Below are positions 48,334-49,012 of a DNA stretch of 49,012 nucleotides, in pieces. Every line of letters starts with the position of its first letter. The first letter of the stretch is position 1. The notes under the pieces are model-generated. The model did not search any database, was not told the origin of the DNA, and saw only the letters and a program-made list of their open reading frames with translations. A program made the translations under genes and the position numbers. This DNA is from JAPLVB01 sp964353635 (GTDB taxonomy: Archaea; Aenigmatarchaeota; Aenigmatarchaeia; QMZP01), in NCBI GenBank assembly GCA_964353635.1, contig CAYGVS010000005.1, forward strand, positions 1-49,012, read 5' to 3'.

Positions 48334-49012
48334 TTACACATGTAGTTCCACAATATCCCTGTCCGCCAGTTTGTGCTCCCCTCCCACTTTCTGGCCAGGG
48401 AACTTCGCGGTCTTACCCCACACGCGCGCGAAGCGGAAGTTCTTCGCGAACTCGCGATGGATCTTCTCGCACACATCCATGACTGTGGGAGAGCCTTTTA
48501 TTATAAGCGGCTCTTTCATGTCCGGCCCCTTGCCAATCTTCTTGAGGTAGATGCGGGTGAGGCCAAGCTTCTCCCAGATGGCTCTTTTAAGCTGCTCCAG
48601 CCCTTGAGAATTCTCCGCTGAGATAAGGACGAAGTCCTTGGGAAGCGTTCTGAGCTCTTCGGGGGAGGCCGTATCAACCTTGTTTATCACGAAAACTGTA
48701 GGAACGTACACGCGGTTCTTCATCATGCTGTCAATGAGCTGCTCGGTGTTTATGTTGTCGCGAATGAGCACGTCTGCGTTCATTATCCCGAACTGGCCGA
48801 GCACGGAGCGCATCTCCTCCTTGGAGATTCTCGTGAGCTTAACAGTTGAAGAAATCTCAATGCCTCCTTTGTTCTTCCTGACGACGTGGATAGCAGGAGG
48901 CTTCTGGTTGAGGCGGAAGCCTGAGTTATAGAGTTCCTTCTTTATGATATCCGCCTGGTCCACTCTGTGTGCATCCACCATTATAACAACCAGGTCAGCG
49001 TTCCTTACGGCC
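48334..49012 (-). CDS. DRG-family GTPase with TGS domain (5' end outside)
   Basis: This is the last part of a GTP-binding protein: ADLVVIMVDAH (G3-adjacent), FVINKVD (G4, NKxD), FVLISAENSQGLEQLK (G5) and a TGS domain ending DIVELHV. This matches the archaeal DRG/Rbg family of ribosome-linked GTPases, whose full length is about 350-370 residues. The first half is past the window edge. Its 3' end is duplicated at 47884. Confidence 0.88.
   Translation of the reverse strand, partial: AVRNADLVVIMVDAHRVDQADIIKKELYNSGFRLNQKPPAIHVVRKNKGGIEISSTVKLTRISKEEMRSVLGQFGIMNADVLIRDNINTEQLIDSMMKNRVYVPTVFVINKVDTASPEELRTLPKDFVLISAENSQGLEQLKRAIWEKLGLTRIYLKKIGKGPDMKEPLIIKGSPTVMDVCEKIHREFAKNFRFARVWGKTAKFPGQKVGGEHKLADRDIVELHV

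Overview
This window reads as the chromosome of an archaeon, most likely a DPANN-type or otherwise divergent euryarchaeal lineage. Evidence: archaeal/eukaryal-type ribosomal proteins (L14e, L31e, L34e, L35Ae, L39e, S19e), archaeal RNase P subunits Rnp3 and Rnp4, Trm5 and Taw2-like tRNA-G37 enzymes, Dph6, HerA/NurA/Mre11-type repair proteins, PDCD5, a Methanococcus-type S-layer protein and an intron-containing tRNA. No 16S rRNA lies in the window, so the phylum is inference. Most first genes of transcripts have an AT-rich TATA-like box about 25 bp before the start codon, which implies leaderless mRNAs; a few (S-layer, PRC-barrel protein, L14e, M42 peptidase) have clear GGAGG/GAGGTG ribosome binding sites.

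Layout. 1-5.3 kb: the end of a secreted protein, an AAA+ ATPase divergent from thpR across an inverted-repeat operator, an OB-fold membrane protein, a PEBP-like protein with an M42 peptidase, and Trm5. 5.3-10.9 kb: an unknown gene, dph6, a 1230-residue secreted three-module beta-helix protein, and directly abutting it on the other strand an initiator tRNA-Met split by three predicted introns. 10.9-21.8 kb: a PRPP synthetase-like protein, RNase HII, an MBL hydrolase, a MazG-like/PEP-mobile-domain protein, an SLC13 transporter, a SIS protein, a bacterial-type pseudouridine synthase, a CDGSH protein, Pcm, Rnp3 and small membrane proteins. 21.8-30.5 kb: a secreted membrane protein interrupted by an in-frame TGA, a thioredoxin-like protein, GatC, Mre11, an MFS permease, a TIM-barrel epimerase, L35Ae, methyltransferases and an MgtE transporter encoded as two half-genes. 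30.5-37.5 kb: mostly minus strand, with Taw2, L31e-L39e, PDCD5-AhcY, a PfkB kinase, S19e, Rnp4 and a membrane-tethered winged-helix regulator. 37.6-49 kb: NurA, the S-layer gene with a mini-ORF leader, a PAS/HTH divergent pair, a repeat-packed intergenic region, L34e and L14e, a HerA-like ATPase, small unknowns and the end of a DRG-type GTPase.

How it fits together: several genes converge on translation and tRNA maturation (RNase P subunits, Trm5 and Taw2 for G37, a pseudouridine synthase, diphthamide synthesis, GatC, six ribosomal proteins), and on DNA-end processing (Mre11, NurA, HerA, RNase HII), though these are scattered and not in one operon.

The two most striking structures are (1) the initiator tRNA-Met, whose 75-nt mature form folds with 21 Watson-Crick stem pairs only after removal of three introns (34, 47 and 63 nt), and (2) a dispersed family of about 22-bp micro-palindromes with 9-bp arms of the form GAAGNNNNC, found both between genes and inside coding tails, culminating in a triple-nested palindrome at 44.1-44.2 kb.
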